From Chryseobacterium sp. H1D6B (GTDB taxonomy: Bacteria > Bacteroidota > Bacteroidia > Flavobacteriales > Weeksellaceae), in contig NZ_JARXVJ010000001.1 of the NCBI RefSeq assembly GCF_029892445.1, positions 2,294,001-2,358,000 on the forward strand: a stretch of 64,000 nt of DNA, written 5' to 3'. The notes beneath the pieces were generated by a model. That model did not search any database. It saw nothing but the letters and a program-made list of their open reading frames with translations, and was not told the DNA's origin. The stretch's first letter is position 1, and every line of letters starts with the position of its first letter. The position numbers were made by a program, and so were the translations under genes. This document shows positions 9,307-19,400 of this stretch, piece after piece.

Positions 9307-10709
9307 ATCTGCTACAAACTTCGATAAAACGATTTCTTCAAAGATTGGCAATCGCAGTTCTTTTGATCTTTGTATCTAACCTTATTTTACTGGGGATCTA
9401 CATGTATCGCTTCCAGATAACAAATAGAGAAATTCCAATCCTTACTTTGTTGAAAAAATTTCCGGAAGGTCTTACAATGAAGAATATGCAGTTTAAGCTG
9501 GATGATGAGATCAAGGCAGAATTCGATAAGCAAGAGATGTGGTCTATGCTGATTGATGACAGAAGTGGCAATGTTTTGTGGAGTTACAGACTGCCCAAGG
9601 AGATCCCGGTTCAGTATAGTTTAAGTGATGTTGCAGCGTTCAGCCGCTATTATCTAAAAGATTATCCTGTATCAACATGGGAACACGCTGATGGGTTATT
9701 AGTAGTGGGATCTCCCAGGAACAGTTTCTGGAAATCGGCCTATATGGTTCCTTATTCTGAATTTAACATTTTACAGGGTTTTGTAATAATAGTTATATTG
9801 TGTGACCTGCTGGTCCTTTTTCTGTTTTATCTTTATATCGATCGCAGATCATTGATTGCAGTTTCTAACATCTTGTCCGGCATTCAATCCCTGGCATCTG
9901 GAAAGTTGATCGATTTAAATGAGAAGGGCCCGTTCTCAGATGTTGCGAATCAGTTGAATAAAACTTCTGATTTACTTAAAAGGCGTACTACAGCTCAGGA
10001 AAACTGGCTCTTGGGCATTTCCCACGACATAAGAACCCCACTGACAGTGATTCTCGGATATGCGGAAAGCATCGAAACCAACCCGTCGCTCCCCAACGAT
10101 GTTCAGCAGAAAGCATCATTAATTAAATACCAGAGCATAGCATTGCGTGATTTGGTCAATGATTTAAACCTGATTACAAGTTTAGAAGACAGCGTAAAAC
10201 TTAAACCCATTCATAAGGTGCAGCCTTTGATCTTTGGTCGGGATATACTTGCCCAATTTTTAAATAGCGGAATCCCGGATACCTTTCCTATTAAGCTTTC
10301 TTTTGATGAAAGCCTGGAGTCTATTAAAGTAAGTGCGGACATCCATCTGCTACAAAGAGCTATCAATAATGTGCTGTATAACTGCATAAAACATAATCCA
10401 GGTGGTTGTAACATTACATTTAAGATTTCCAATGAAAAGGAGTATGTTTTATTTTGTGTCTCTGACGATGGAAAAGGAATGACATCAGAGGAAATCACAA
10501 CATTAAAAACACGATCGAAATATCTGTCAAACAGTAATCTATTCAATCAAAAGAAGCATGGATTCGGACTTTATATCGTGCAACAAATTGTAAAAATACA
10601 CGCAGGGAACACTGATTTTAAAAGGAATCAAATGGGAGGGCTTGATGTTGTTATTGCTATTCCAAAAACTTGCAATTCAAGTCAACAACGAAATAGTCAC
10701 AACATCTGA
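9303..10709 (+). CDS. HisKA/HATPase sensor histidine kinase
   Basis: A 468-aa kinase with membrane helices at about residues 13-34 and 157-178 flanking an extracytoplasmic sensor of about 120 aa. A HAMP-like linker precedes the H-box LLGISHDIRTP (His241). The ATP domain shows NNVLYNCIKHN, SDDGKGM and HGFGLYIV. It is coupled to the upstream OmpR-type regulator by a 4-nt overlap. The codons of its last 20 or so residues, including the stop, are copied at 29282-29354. Confidence 0.92.
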   Translation: MNLLQTSIKRFLQRLAIAVLLIFVSNLILLGIYMYRFQITNREIPILTLLKKFPEGLTMKNMQFKLDDEIKAEFDKQEMWSMLIDDRSGNVLWSYRLPKEIPVQYSLSDVAAFSRYYLKDYPVSTWEHADGLLVVGSPRNSFWKSAYMVPYSEFNILQGFVIIVILCDLLVLFLFYLYIDRRSLIAVSNILSGIQSLASGKLIDLNEKGPFSDVANQLNKTSDLLKRRTTAQENWLLGISHDIRTPLTVILGYAESIETNPSLPNDVQQKASLIKYQSIALRDLVNDLNLITSLEDSVKLKPIHKVQPLIFGRDILAQFLNSGIPDTFPIKLSFDESLESIKVSADIHLLQRAINNVLYNCIKHNPGGCNITFKISNEKEYVLFCVSDDGKGMTSEEITTLKTRSKYLSNSNLFNQKKHGFGLYIVQQIVKIHAGNTDFKRNQMGGLDVVIAIPKTCNSSQQRNSHNI

Positions 10710-10870
10710 TTTGATCATCGAACCGAAATCTGAGACTAAAATTAAAATTAGGAAAAGGAATTTTGATGGACTTAAATAAGATTATACGGCTAAATTAATT
10801 TTTATAACCTGAGTGATGGTTATGTGGAAAGTGTAAAAGTATTGTCATTCAATGAGATAAGTGAATAATA
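10637..10870 (+). repeat. Repeat A, copy 1: kinase 3' end plus decayed downstream gene
   Basis: This stretch aligns with 29282-29500. The block 10676-10721 is identical to 29323-29368 over 46 bases, including the kinase stop codon, and similarity continues downstream with drift. After the stop both copies keep pieces of a further lost gene, here a frame reading INFYNLSDGYVESVKVL, there RINFYSVNDCLCEKFKGI. So a kinase tail and its next gene were present twice and have eroded. The rest of the 350-nt gap to 11060 is AT-rich and I see nothing else in it. Confidence 0.75.
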
Positions 10871-11059
10871 AGGAGAAATAAAATACACGTTCAGTTTGCA
10901 TAATTATTTGATATTATTTATCTTTAAAACTGTTGTATCTATTGTTGATGCGTAAAATATTGCTTTTGTATGACTTATCATATTTTGGTTGAGAATTTAA
11001 TCGTAAAAAATTATAATAAACTATTGTAGGAGAAATTAATGTAAAAAAATTAAATTTTA

Positions 11060-11509
11060 ATGAAGATCATATCAATAAGACAAACCCCGGAATATAAAGA
11101 TAGAGCAATAACGTATCTTCAAGAAAGCTGGCCTGAAATTTCACCGGTAATTTATGAAGATTGCATTTCCAACTGTGTCAATGCGACACAATCCCTACCT
11201 CAGTGGTATCTATTACAGAAAGATGAAAAAATAATCGGTTGTGCAGGACTGATAACCAATGATTTTATCAGTAGAATGGATCTCTACCCCTGGATTTGTG
11301 CAATTTTTATAGATGAAGAGCAGAAAGGAAATGGCTACGGTTCCTTATTGATTGAAAAAGCCAAAGAAGATACAAAATTGTACGGATTTAAATATTTGAA
11401 TTTATGTACCGATCATACCGGTTATTATGAGAAATACGGATTTGAATATATAGGACAGGGCTATCATCCGTGGGAAGAGGAATCGAGAATTTATCAAATA
11501 GAAGTATGA
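11060..11509 (+). CDS. GNAT N-acetyltransferase
   Basis: A 149-aa acetyltransferase. The core reads WICAIFIDEEQKGNGYGSLLIEKAKED, with the acetyl-CoA loop QKGNGYG, then YLNLCTDHTGYYEKYGFEYIGQG, a layout common in small aminoglycoside- or peptide-type GNATs (the YYEKYGF segment is motif B). The substrate is unknown. Another GNAT gene starts 47 nt downstream and a HEAT-repeat gene 43 nt after that, so the three may be cotranscribed. Confidence 0.87.
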   Translation: MKIISIRQTPEYKDRAITYLQESWPEISPVIYEDCISNCVNATQSLPQWYLLQKDEKIIGCAGLITNDFISRMDLYPWICAIFIDEEQKGNGYGSLLIEKAKEDTKLYGFKYLNLCTDHTGYYEKYGFEYIGQGYHPWEEESRIYQIEV

Positions 11510-11556
11510 AAGTGATGTAATAAATTATTTTTTAACAGAAAGTACTATATTAAAAA

Positions 11557-12240
11557 ATGGAAATGAATAAATTGGATAATCCGGCGTGGTATTCATTAAA
11601 CGAAACCCATAAAGATTTCGTAGTTGACTATGAGCAAATAAAATTTTACGACCCTGATTATTGTCCCTTCGGTGGTACGTTGAACAATAACCAGACAAAA
11701 TCAGGAATTGCAACGTACGCCTCTCTTACTGACAGTTTTTTTATAATAGGAAATAGACCTGATATCACTGATGAAGTTCGGGTAGAAAGTGAGCTGGTCT
11801 GCAATCAAATGGTTCTTGATAAGAGAATTGACATTGACATTCAGGAAAGTATTATTGAACTTCAGACAGAAATACATAGAGATGACCTGTTTAAGCTTGT
11901 TAATCTTGTGCAGCCGGGCTATTTCAAAAATAAGACAGCTGATCTGGGAAGTTATTACGGTATCTACAAAAATCATCAGCTGGTTGCCGTTGCCGGAGAG
12001 AGGATGAAAATGGATGGCTACACTGAGTTGAGTGCAATCGTTACCCATCCTGAACATACAGGAAAAGGTTATTCAAAACAGCTCATCGTCCACGCGAGCA
12101 ATAAGATCTTCAACGAATCCACAATTCCTTACCTGCACGTCGCCGATAATAATGTTAATGCCATTAGACTGTATGATAAATTGGGATTTTTAACAAGAAA
12201 AAAAATAAGTTTTTGGAAATTACATGCAAATGTTTTGTAA
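11557..12240 (+). CDS. GNAT N-acetyltransferase (FR47-like)
   Basis: A 227-aa protein. The N-terminal about 110 residues are a less conserved extension typical of FR47-like acetyltransferases. The C-terminal catalytic half shows LSAIVTHPEHTGKGYSKQLI (acetyl-CoA loop HTGKGYS) and YLHVADNNVNAIRLYDKLGF (motif B). The neighbours are another GNAT upstream and a HEAT-repeat protein downstream in the same direction. The substrate is unknown. Confidence 0.85.
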   Translation: MEMNKLDNPAWYSLNETHKDFVVDYEQIKFYDPDYCPFGGTLNNNQTKSGIATYASLTDSFFIIGNRPDITDEVRVESELVCNQMVLDKRIDIDIQESIIELQTEIHRDDLFKLVNLVQPGYFKNKTADLGSYYGIYKNHQLVAVAGERMKMDGYTELSAIVTHPEHTGKGYSKQLIVHASNKIFNESTIPYLHVADNNVNAIRLYDKLGFLTRKKISFWKLHANVL

Positions 12241-12283
12241 AGTATTTTTAAAATGTTGAATCAATTATTTACAGGAAAAACAA

Positions 12284-12880
12284 ATGGATGCAATCATTGA
12301 AAAATTAAAAAGCATTGAACATGGCTTCAAACACATCATTGAAGCTGGGGATTATATTTTAAAAGATACTTCCATCGGTCATTTGGAATTTGCAACAAAA
12401 CTGCTGGATGATAATGCTTATCAGATCCGAATGTTAGCCACTTATATACTGGGACAACTATCAGTCGAAAGTGCAAAGGCACTTGAAATATTGGAGACAA
12501 GAGTTGCGACGGATGACAACTGGAGGGTACAGGAAATGCTTGCCAAGGCATTTGACTATTACTGTGAATCTAACGGATATGAGAGGTCACTTCCCAAGAT
12601 CAGGAATTGGATCAACGATGAGAACCCCAATATTACAAGAGCGGTCATTGAAGGGTTGAGAATCTGGACCAGTAGACCATATTTCAAAGAAAATCCGGAA
12701 GTTGCCATTCAGCTGATCGCAAGATCCAGGTCGGCTGATAGCGAATATTTAAGAAAATCTATCGGTAACTCTTTACGAGATATTAGCAAGAAACATAAAG
12801 ACCTTGTGGACAATGAAGTTTCGGGTTGGAATTCAGCAGACAAAAAAATAGTATTTATTAAAAAACTGATTTACAAGTAA
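12284..12880 (+). CDS. HEAT-repeat protein, DNA alkylation repair (AlkD)-like
   Basis: A 198-aa all-helical protein with repeating helical pairs, for example HLEFATKLLDDNAYQIRMLATYILGQL, NWRVQEMLAKAFDYYC and NPNITRAVIEGLRIWTSRPYF. The WRVQEMLAKAFD, IRNWINDENPNITRAVIEGLR and RKSIGNSLRDISKKH segments follow the AlkD/AlkC-like pattern of HEAT repeats that hold alkylated DNA. Base-excision activity is inferred from resemblance only; I cannot confirm the catalytic Trp and Asp positions. It lies just upstream of a decayed HxlR regulator gene. Confidence 0.65.
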   Translation: MDAIIEKLKSIEHGFKHIIEAGDYILKDTSIGHLEFATKLLDDNAYQIRMLATYILGQLSVESAKALEILETRVATDDNWRVQEMLAKAFDYYCESNGYERSLPKIRNWINDENPNITRAVIEGLRIWTSRPYFKENPEVAIQLIARSRSADSEYLRKSIGNSLRDISKKHKDLVDNEVSGWNSADKKIVFIKKLIYK

Positions 12881-12888
12881 AACCGGTC

Positions 12889-13182
12889 CGTGATGCGGGA
12901 TGTAATTAATGGAAAATGGTAATTACCGATTATCATTTCTGTTGGAGTTGGCACGAGCGTTTACGGATATTCAGGAAAGTATACCCGGTATCACGCCAAA
13001 AGCAATGGCTAAAGAGTTAAAAACACCTGGAACAGCATAAATTGATAGAGCGTATTGTTACGAATGACTATCATGTGAAAATTACTTATAAATGGACGCC
13101 CTATGCCAATACATTAACGCCGATTATTGATGCTTTAAAGGCTTGGGGTATTAAATATAAGGAAGAGATTTTCAAAAAATAA
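12889..13182 (+). pseudogene. HxlR-family transcription regulator, decayed
   Basis: Conceptual translation with frame changes gives the core of a HxlR/MarR-like winged helix: SVMRDVINGKW, LPIIIS, FTDIQESIPGITPKAMAKEL, LEQHKLIERIV and a C-terminal TPYANTLTPIIDALKAWG. A TAA stands right after NGKW where a lysine codon is expected. A frame shift follows within about 40 nt, and a second comes after KELK, where one extra A in a run of five breaks the join to HLEQHKL. Several independent lesions make a sequencing error unlikely. It directly follows the HEAT-repeat gene. Confidence 0.8.
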
Positions 13183-13295
13183 GACAGTTGATTTTATGAA
13201 GCTAAAAAAAGTTCTTTGACGGATACGAACAGCATTGCGGCTTAAAAAATTACGACAGAAAATTTATGTTGGTTTCCTTATTGCTTAGTCAAAGT

Positions 13296-13652
13296 ATGAG
13301 AAAAATATTTTTAGTAGAAGACGACCCTGGAATTCGCGACACATTAGAAATATTATTAACAGCTGAGGGTTTTTTGGTACAATCTTTCGGAGCAGTTGCG
13401 GAATTTAACAATAGGGATAAAAGCATCTTACCCGATCTGTTTCTTTTTGATGTGATGTTGCCTGATGGCTCAGGTACTGATCTATGCAGGGAAATCAAGG
13501 CTGATAAAGACAGCCTAGATATACCTGTAATCATTATGAGTGCACATGCTGATCTTAAGGGTATAAGTTATGAGTGCCTTCCAAATGACTTTATTCCCAA
13601 ACCCTTTGACATCGATGACCTGCTTTTAAGAATAGGTGAAACTTTAAGATAA
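13296..13652 (+). CDS. Stand-alone receiver-domain response regulator
   Basis: A 118-aa protein that is only a receiver: VEDDPG acidic cluster, phosphoacceptor Asp52 in LFLFDVMLPDGSG, and lysine in FIPKPFDIDD. There is no output domain. I use the ATG at 13296 rather than 13266 because the receiver strand begins immediately there. No kinase is adjacent. Such proteins act as phosphate shuttles or by protein contact. It resembles the lone receiver at 16005 in layout. Confidence 0.85.
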   Translation: MRKIFLVEDDPGIRDTLEILLTAEGFLVQSFGAVAEFNNRDKSILPDLFLFDVMLPDGSGTDLCREIKADKDSLDIPVIIMSAHADLKGISYECLPNDFIPKPFDIDDLLLRIGETLR

Positions 13653-14112
13653 TTGTTTTTTAATAATAAATGAAACGGATATAGGCCTGCTATACTTTAT
13701 GAAAATTGCTAATATTCTCTCATCTATATAGTTTTACGGAGTTATCTTAATGTGAAAATAATCTAAAATTTTTATTCTACTTCAGTAGGATAATTGACTC
13801 ATTTAAATTATTAAATTCATAAATAAATGAAATATAATAGGATATGTCATTTGTTTGACATACATTTGTAGAATAATAAGGCAACTGGAAATCTGAATTA
13901 GAATTAAATTAATTCTCAGAGATCAAAAAACAGCCGCTCAATTTTGTCATTAATATTTTAGGTGTTCTACCTTTTAAGAAGTTCGATTTTCACTCTTAAA
14001 TTCTATTCATCCATTTTTTCTCTCAAAAATTTATTATCGTCTTGATTTAGATCAAGGACTGGGATAAGTAATCCTATAAAATAGAATACAATAATTTTTA
14101 ATACATAATACA
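13653..14112 (+). promoter_or_regulatory. Long upstream region of the cold-shock gene
   Basis: These 460 nt hold no convincing gene. TACATTTG at 13861-13868 is a TAnnTTTG match that would give a leader of about 240 nt, in keeping with the long regulatory leaders of cold-shock mRNAs. The palindrome CTTGAT-TTAG-ATCAAG lies at 14041-14056 and is listed separately. I see no -33 element at the usual distance. Confidence 0.4.
14041..14056. promoter_or_regulatory. Fnr/Crp-like palindrome upstream of the cold-shock gene
   Basis: CTTGAT-TTAG-ATCAAG contains TTGAT-N4-ATCAA, the half-sites bound by Fnr-type regulators. Its inner bases TGATTT(A/G)GATCA are shared with the palindrome at 22451-22466. A Crp/Fnr-family regulator is encoded at 35834-36397. 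Binding is inference. Confidence 0.35.
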
Positions 14113-14304
14113 ATGCAACAAGGAACAGTAAAATTCTTTAACGAAACTAAAGGATTTGGTTTTATCACTCCATCAGCTGGTGGACAAGACGTTTTCGTAC
14201 ACACTTCAGGTTTAGTAGATAATATTCGTGAAAATGATGTCGTAACATTCGATACACAAAATGGAAACAAAGGTGTCAATGCAGTTAACGTTAAAATAGC
14301 GTAA
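14113..14304 (+). CDS. cspA: Cold-shock domain protein (CspA family)
   Basis: A 63-aa single cold-shock domain with RNP1 KGFGFITP and RNP2 DVFVHTS, the two nucleic-acid-binding motifs, and the start MQQGTVKFFNETKG. It binds single-stranded RNA or DNA and acts as an RNA chaperone in the cytoplasm. Genomes of this group usually carry several copies. A long untranslated leader and a strong terminator (14335-14366) mark a monocistronic transcript. Confidence 0.95.
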   Translation: MQQGTVKFFNETKGFGFITPSAGGQDVFVHTSGLVDNIRENDVVTFDTQNGNKGVNAVNVKIA

Positions 14305-14334
14305 CTTCATTTAGTCAACACATATGATATAGGA

Positions 14335-14366
14335 AGAGCAGGTAATTTATTATCTGCTCTTTTTTA
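14335..14366 (+). terminator. Rho-independent terminator of the cold-shock gene
   Basis: AGAGCAG (14335-14341) pairs with CTGCTCT (14354-14360) around a 12-nt loop, followed by a T run. The remaining part of the gap up to 14669 is AT-rich with no gene that I can support. Confidence 0.8.
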
Positions 14367-14669
14367 TTTATATCTCAACAAGTCTAGGGCTGATTAATGT
14401 TTTGATCTTATTTCTGCTTATTCAGTGGCAATTTTTCCTTACTGATATCTTATGTATTTTCTTCAGCATCTTCATTGTTCCTGAGTTATTAGCGAAATCA
14501 CAAAATAAAATTCTTTAAAACTCTAGAATTTTTCCAGTGAAAACCTAATCAAACGCTCCACCTTTGGCAAATGGAAACTCTTTATTATCAAAAGTGTCCA
14601 CCAGAAGTTATTTAGTCTATAATAATCTTTCCTCAATTTTTTCAAATATTTCAGATAATTTTGGCTCTG

Positions 14670-15728
14670 CTAAAATTTATATACAATTGCATTAATGTTC
14701 ATTCCTGCACCAACAGACGCAAATAAGATGATATCATCTTTCTTAATATGATGCTTTGGGAGCTCATTATTTAAAATCATTGACAGTAACGTTGGCACTG
14801 TTGCTACGCTGCTGTTTCCTAATTTACTTATGATCATCGGCATAATGTTTTCCGGTACTTCGGTATTATATAATTTATAAAATCGCTTTACAATTTCTTC
14901 ATCCATTTTTTCATTAGCCTGATGGATTAATATTTTACTCAATTCATTAATTTTGTAACCGCTGTCATCAAGGCATTTTTTCATCGCTTGAGGAACATTT
15001 GAGAGTGCAAATTCATAGATCTTTCTTCCTCTCATTTTAATGTACTTTGTTCCTGATTGATCTTCTGTATTGTATGATCTTCCGAAACCGAGGTAATCCA
15101 TTTCATTTAATGTGAAAGAAGCTGACAAATGTGCCTTGATGCCGTAATCATCATGAGTTTCCTGAATTATTACAGCCCCTGCACCATCTGAAAAAATCAT
15201 ACTATCCCGGTCATGTGCATCACAAACTCTTGATAATGTTTCTGTACCTATGACCAGGCACGTTTTTGCTATCCCCGCTTTGATAAAAGTATGGGCTTGG
15301 ATCATCCCTTCGATCCAGCCGGGACATCCGAATAAAACATCATAGGCAACGCAGTAATTATTTTTAATTTTTAGATGATGTTTAATTCTTGAGGCTAAAC
15401 TTGGAACTGCATCAGATTGATTTTTTCCATAAGGAACATCTCCAAAATTTTGAGCACAAATAAGATAATCTATTTTTTCCGGGTCGACTTTAGCATTTTT
15501 TATAGCTTCCTGAGCTGCGAAAAAACCCAAGTCGGATGCAACAAATGCGTTTGACGCATATTTTCTTTCTGTAATCCCAGTGATTTCTATAAGTTTTTTT
15601 GCAATTGTAGCATTATCCTGCATTAATTCATTGCCTTTCTCATCAAAAAACCTGTGATCCTGAAAAAATGGATTGGGTATAATTTCTGAAGGTAAGTAAC
15701 TTCCCACACCAATAATTTTACTTGTCAT
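14670..15728 (-). CDS. 3-oxoacyl-ACP synthase III family protein (KAS III-like)
   Basis: This 352-aa thiolase-fold enzyme has Cys135 in VLFGCPGW, His in ILIHQANEKM (about 262) and Asn in KLGNSSVATVPT (about 307), the Cys-His-Asn triad of KAS III. The family condenses an acyl-CoA or acyl-ACP with malonyl-ACP. The start MTSKIIGVGSYLPSEIIPN is typical. No fatty acid genes are adjacent, so this is probably a secondary or lipid-specific FabH-like enzyme, not the housekeeping one. TAAATTTG (minus strand, 15781-15788) lies 53 nt upstream of the start. Confidence 0.88.
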   Translation of the reverse strand: MTSKIIGVGSYLPSEIIPNPFFQDHRFFDEKGNELMQDNATIAKKLIEITGITERKYASNAFVASDLGFFAAQEAIKNAKVDPEKIDYLICAQNFGDVPYGKNQSDAVPSLASRIKHHLKIKNNYCVAYDVLFGCPGWIEGMIQAHTFIKAGIAKTCLVIGTETLSRVCDAHDRDSMIFSDGAGAVIIQETHDDYGIKAHLSASFTLNEMDYLGFGRSYNTEDQSGTKYIKMRGRKIYEFALSNVPQAMKKCLDDSGYKINELSKILIHQANEKMDEEIVKRFYKLYNTEVPENIMPMIISKLGNSSVATVPTLLSMILNNELPKHHIKKDDIILFASVGAGMNINAIVYKF

Positions 15729-16004
15729 GTAACTTAATTTTTATGAAATAGTATTAACTTTTATTTTAACTCAAACGGCGCAAATTTATAAAAATGTCCG
15801 AATTTAGACGAAAATAAAAAATCATTTATGATCATAATCACGTTAATTGATTAATGGTTTTAATGTGCTGGTTAATAACTGGTATGGAAGAAACTACTAT
15901 GTGCTGAAATATTTCAGGACTTTGCCTCTTAGATATTTTTGAAAGAGCTTGCATAGTATGAATAATGATCGTGATAAAGTAATATGTCATCCACCATCAA
16001 TACT

Positions 16005-16370
16005 TTAGCAACTACTAAGAATTTTTTTAACCACTTCTATCATATTGTTGATATCGAATGGTTTTTCTATAAAGTCATCAGCTTTGCATTCTTTTGCCTT
16101 TTTGGGTAAATCGGGAGATGTGGAGGTCAGGACTGCTGATAGATCTTCTGTTTCAGGATCAGATTTTAATTCTTCGATTACTTCCGATCCTTTCTTTTTT
16201 CCTTTGATGTAATCATCTACAATGACAACGTCAGGATCAATCTCATCAATTTCTTTAGTGGACACTGCAGTTAAAGATGGAGTAACGTCATAACCTTCCT
16301 CCGTCAAAACCTCATCCATTATATTCAGAATTGTTTCATTATCCTGAATAAGAACAATTTTCTTCTTCAT
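16005..16370 (-). CDS. Stand-alone receiver-domain response regulator
   Basis: A 121-aa receiver-only protein. The phosphoacceptor lies in VVIVDDYIKGKKKG (Asp52 or 53) and the lysine in DFIEKPFDI. The first acidic cluster is reduced to QDN instead of the usual DD(E/D), which may weaken metal binding. There is no output domain and no kinase nearby. It is transcribed towards the polymerase cassette but separated from it by 110 nt, and stands downstream of it on the same strand only by position. Confidence 0.8.
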   Translation of the reverse strand: MKKKIVLIQDNETILNIMDEVLTEEGYDVTPSLTAVSTKEIDEIDPDVVIVDDYIKGKKKGSEVIEELKSDPETEDLSAVLTSTSPDLPKKAKECKADDFIEKPFDINNMIEVVKKILSSC

Positions 16371-16483
16371 AGTTTTTAATTACCTGCATAAATGTATGGA
16401 CAAAAAAACAATAAGTGCTTAAAAATCATCATTATATATTTATTATTGTTTCATTTCTTCTAATTTGGATCTTAATATCTTAA

Positions 16484-19400
16484 TCACAACTCCATTTTGT
16501 GCCTTGGTAAATTGATCTCTTGTTCCTGTGGATAAGGTTGTCTCTGAGTCATACTGACGTCCTCCTTCAATGTTCTCGCTGTCTCTAATGATTTAGATTG
16601 ATCCATTGAATATCTTGGGTCTGGTATGAAAGGCATCTTGGCCATTTTATGAATTGTGATGGTAGGGAAGTGAAAATCAACTTCGACTGTTCCCAACAAA
16701 AGATAACAGCCACCACCTTGAAAAGGATATTGTTCTAAACAGTTTGGAAAATGTGCCGTATCAAAGTAGTCGCCTTCCGCGTCGATCCACGTTCCGAAAA
16801 ACATGGCTCCCCTTTTGGTTGGTACATGCTTTCTGGAAATCAGATAGGCCAGCATTTTCACCTGCTGCTTATGATATTTGGTAAGATCCTTAGACATGAC
16901 CGTTCCACGATATCTGGTCTGTAATAAATCGAAAGGACTGAAGGACACAGGAAATCCCAAGATCTCGATCTCGTCAAAAGCGTCTTCAAATGGATCTCTT
17001 TCTATTTTAGGAAGCTGATATTCTTTTTGTGGCTCTTCTATAAGCGTAAGCTGTTTATTATCTGGTTTGTTTCCTGACATCAGAAATCTCGCCTCGATCA
17101 ACAGTTCGTGCTTTTGTTTACCTGTAAACCGCAACGCACCAACAAAGATCAATACTTGCAAAGTTTCTATACCAATCGGAATTCTTTTAACAAAGTTTTC
17201 CAAAGTAGTATAATCGCCATTCTTTTTTCTTTCTTCAGGAATCATCTGTGCTACTCTTCCTTCTAAATTCTCAATTAACATCAAGCCTAGATAAACATCG
17301 GTGCCATATACTGTAGCCTGAAACTCGCTGAGATTGACACACGGATTGTTAATGGTTGCGCCCGACATTTTTGCTTCGTGTACATAAACTTCAGTTCTGT
17401 AAAATCCACCACCGTTGTTGATGGCACAGACCATAAACTCTATCGGGTAGTAGACCTTCAGGTATAAACTCTGATAACTCTCTACAGCGTAAGAGGCTGA
17501 ATGTGCCTTACAGAAAGAATATCCTGCAAATGATTCGATTTGCCGATAGACTTCTTTAGACAATTGTTCAGGATGCCCCAATTCTTGACAGGATTCAAAG
17601 AAATGGTCCTTTACTTTTTGTAATGCGGAGAGCGAACGGCCTTTTCCGCTCATGGCTCTTCGAAGGACATCGCCATCGGCAGCAGAAAGGCCACCAAAGT
17701 GCAGGGCAATTTTGATCACGTCTTCCTGATAGACCATAATACCGTAGGTCTCTCCAAGCTCTTTCTTAAAGACATCGTGGAAATACTCGAACTTTGTCGG
17801 ATTATTATGCCTGAAAATATATTCCCGCATCATTCCACTCTGAGCCACGCCGGGACGGATAATAGAGGAGGCGGCAACCAATACTTTGTAATTGTCACAT
17901 TTCAGTCTTCTCAATAATCCACGCATGGCGGGACTCTCTATGTAAAAGCATCCTATGGTCTTGCCAATGCTAAGGAATTCATTGCACTTAGCTTCATCTT
18001 TTGACAGGGTAGTATCTTTGATATCGACGATAATCCCTTTTTTTTCTTTGATCAGATCAACAGTGTCCTTGATTGTTCCCAAGCCTCTTTGGGAAAGGAT
18101 GTCAAACTTTTCCAGACCGATATCTTCTGCGGTGTGCATATCAAATTGTACGATCGGAAATCCTTTGGGTGGCATTTCCAATGCAGAATAATTAGTGATC
18201 GGTTCTTCTGAGATCAAGATTCCGCAGGAATGCATACTTCTCTGATTGGGATATTTTTCCAACATTTTTCCATAGTAATGTACTAATCTGAACACGGAGT
18301 TATCATTGTGCTGGTCTATTGGTTTTCCGGCTAACACATCCAACTCATCCTTAGGCAATCCAAATGCTTTCCCGACCTCGCGAAAGATCGACCTGTATTT
18401 AAATTCGACGTTAGTTCCACAAAAAGCCACATGATCCTTTCCATATTTTTTGAAAATGTACGCCAAGATAATATCTCTTGTCTGCCAGCTCCAGTCAATG
18501 TCAAAGTCGGGTGGTGTTTTACGGTTGAGGTTCAAAAAACGTTCAAAATAAAGATCCAGTTCCAGAGGACAGATGTCTGTAATTCCTATACAATAACTGA
18601 TGATCGAGTTTGCTCCACTCCCTCTACCCATATGCATAAAGCCCATCCTGTTGCTGTATTGAATGATATCCCAGGTGATCAGGAAATAGGAACAGAAGTT
18701 AAGTTGGTGAATGACTCCCAATTCCTTTTCCATCCTTGCTTTAGCATCGGAATCACCATCGGGATATCTTTTTGTCAATCCTTCATAGGCAAGTTCCCTC
18801 AACAGCTTAAAATCATTTTCCCTGCTGTCCGTAAAATGCTTTTTATTTTTAGGTGTAGAAAAGTCAAAATCAAAACTGCATGCATTAACGAGATGTTTTG
18901 TATTCTCAATGATCTGCGGATAGAGTTGATATTGACCTAAAAGCTGCCTCTTGTCAACAAAGGTCTCGCTTTCTTTACAATGGTCATTTTCTGAAAGTTT
19001 ACTGATCAACGTATTTCCATCGATGGCTCTTAAAATTTTATGCAGTTCATATTTTTCAGTGCCACTAAATGTCACGGGATGCAGAATGACCATCCTCTCG
19101 ATCAGTCTTTTCAGTTCAGGCCTTACCAGGAAATTCAATTCATCCTGCCTGATACCGATAAATTCATGTTCCAAAAGTTTTTCAGGAATATTTGTTAAGG
19201 GATAGATCACAAAACTATCCTTCAGTTCAGGATTAGCTTTAGGGATCTCCATTCCTTCACAATTATAATTGGTCAAAAGCCGGTTCACCTCTGCGATTCC
19301 TTTGGGATTTTTAGCCAGGCATACGTAGTGCTGCTCATTTTCAACCCGAACATCGACCCCGACGATCGGTTTAATGCCTTTTTCCTGACAAAGTTTGTAA

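Noticed and set aside
18431..18940. 169-codon plus-strand frame inside the polymerase gene
   Set aside because: It is antisense to the well supported DnaE-like gene, with no domain and poor codon pattern.
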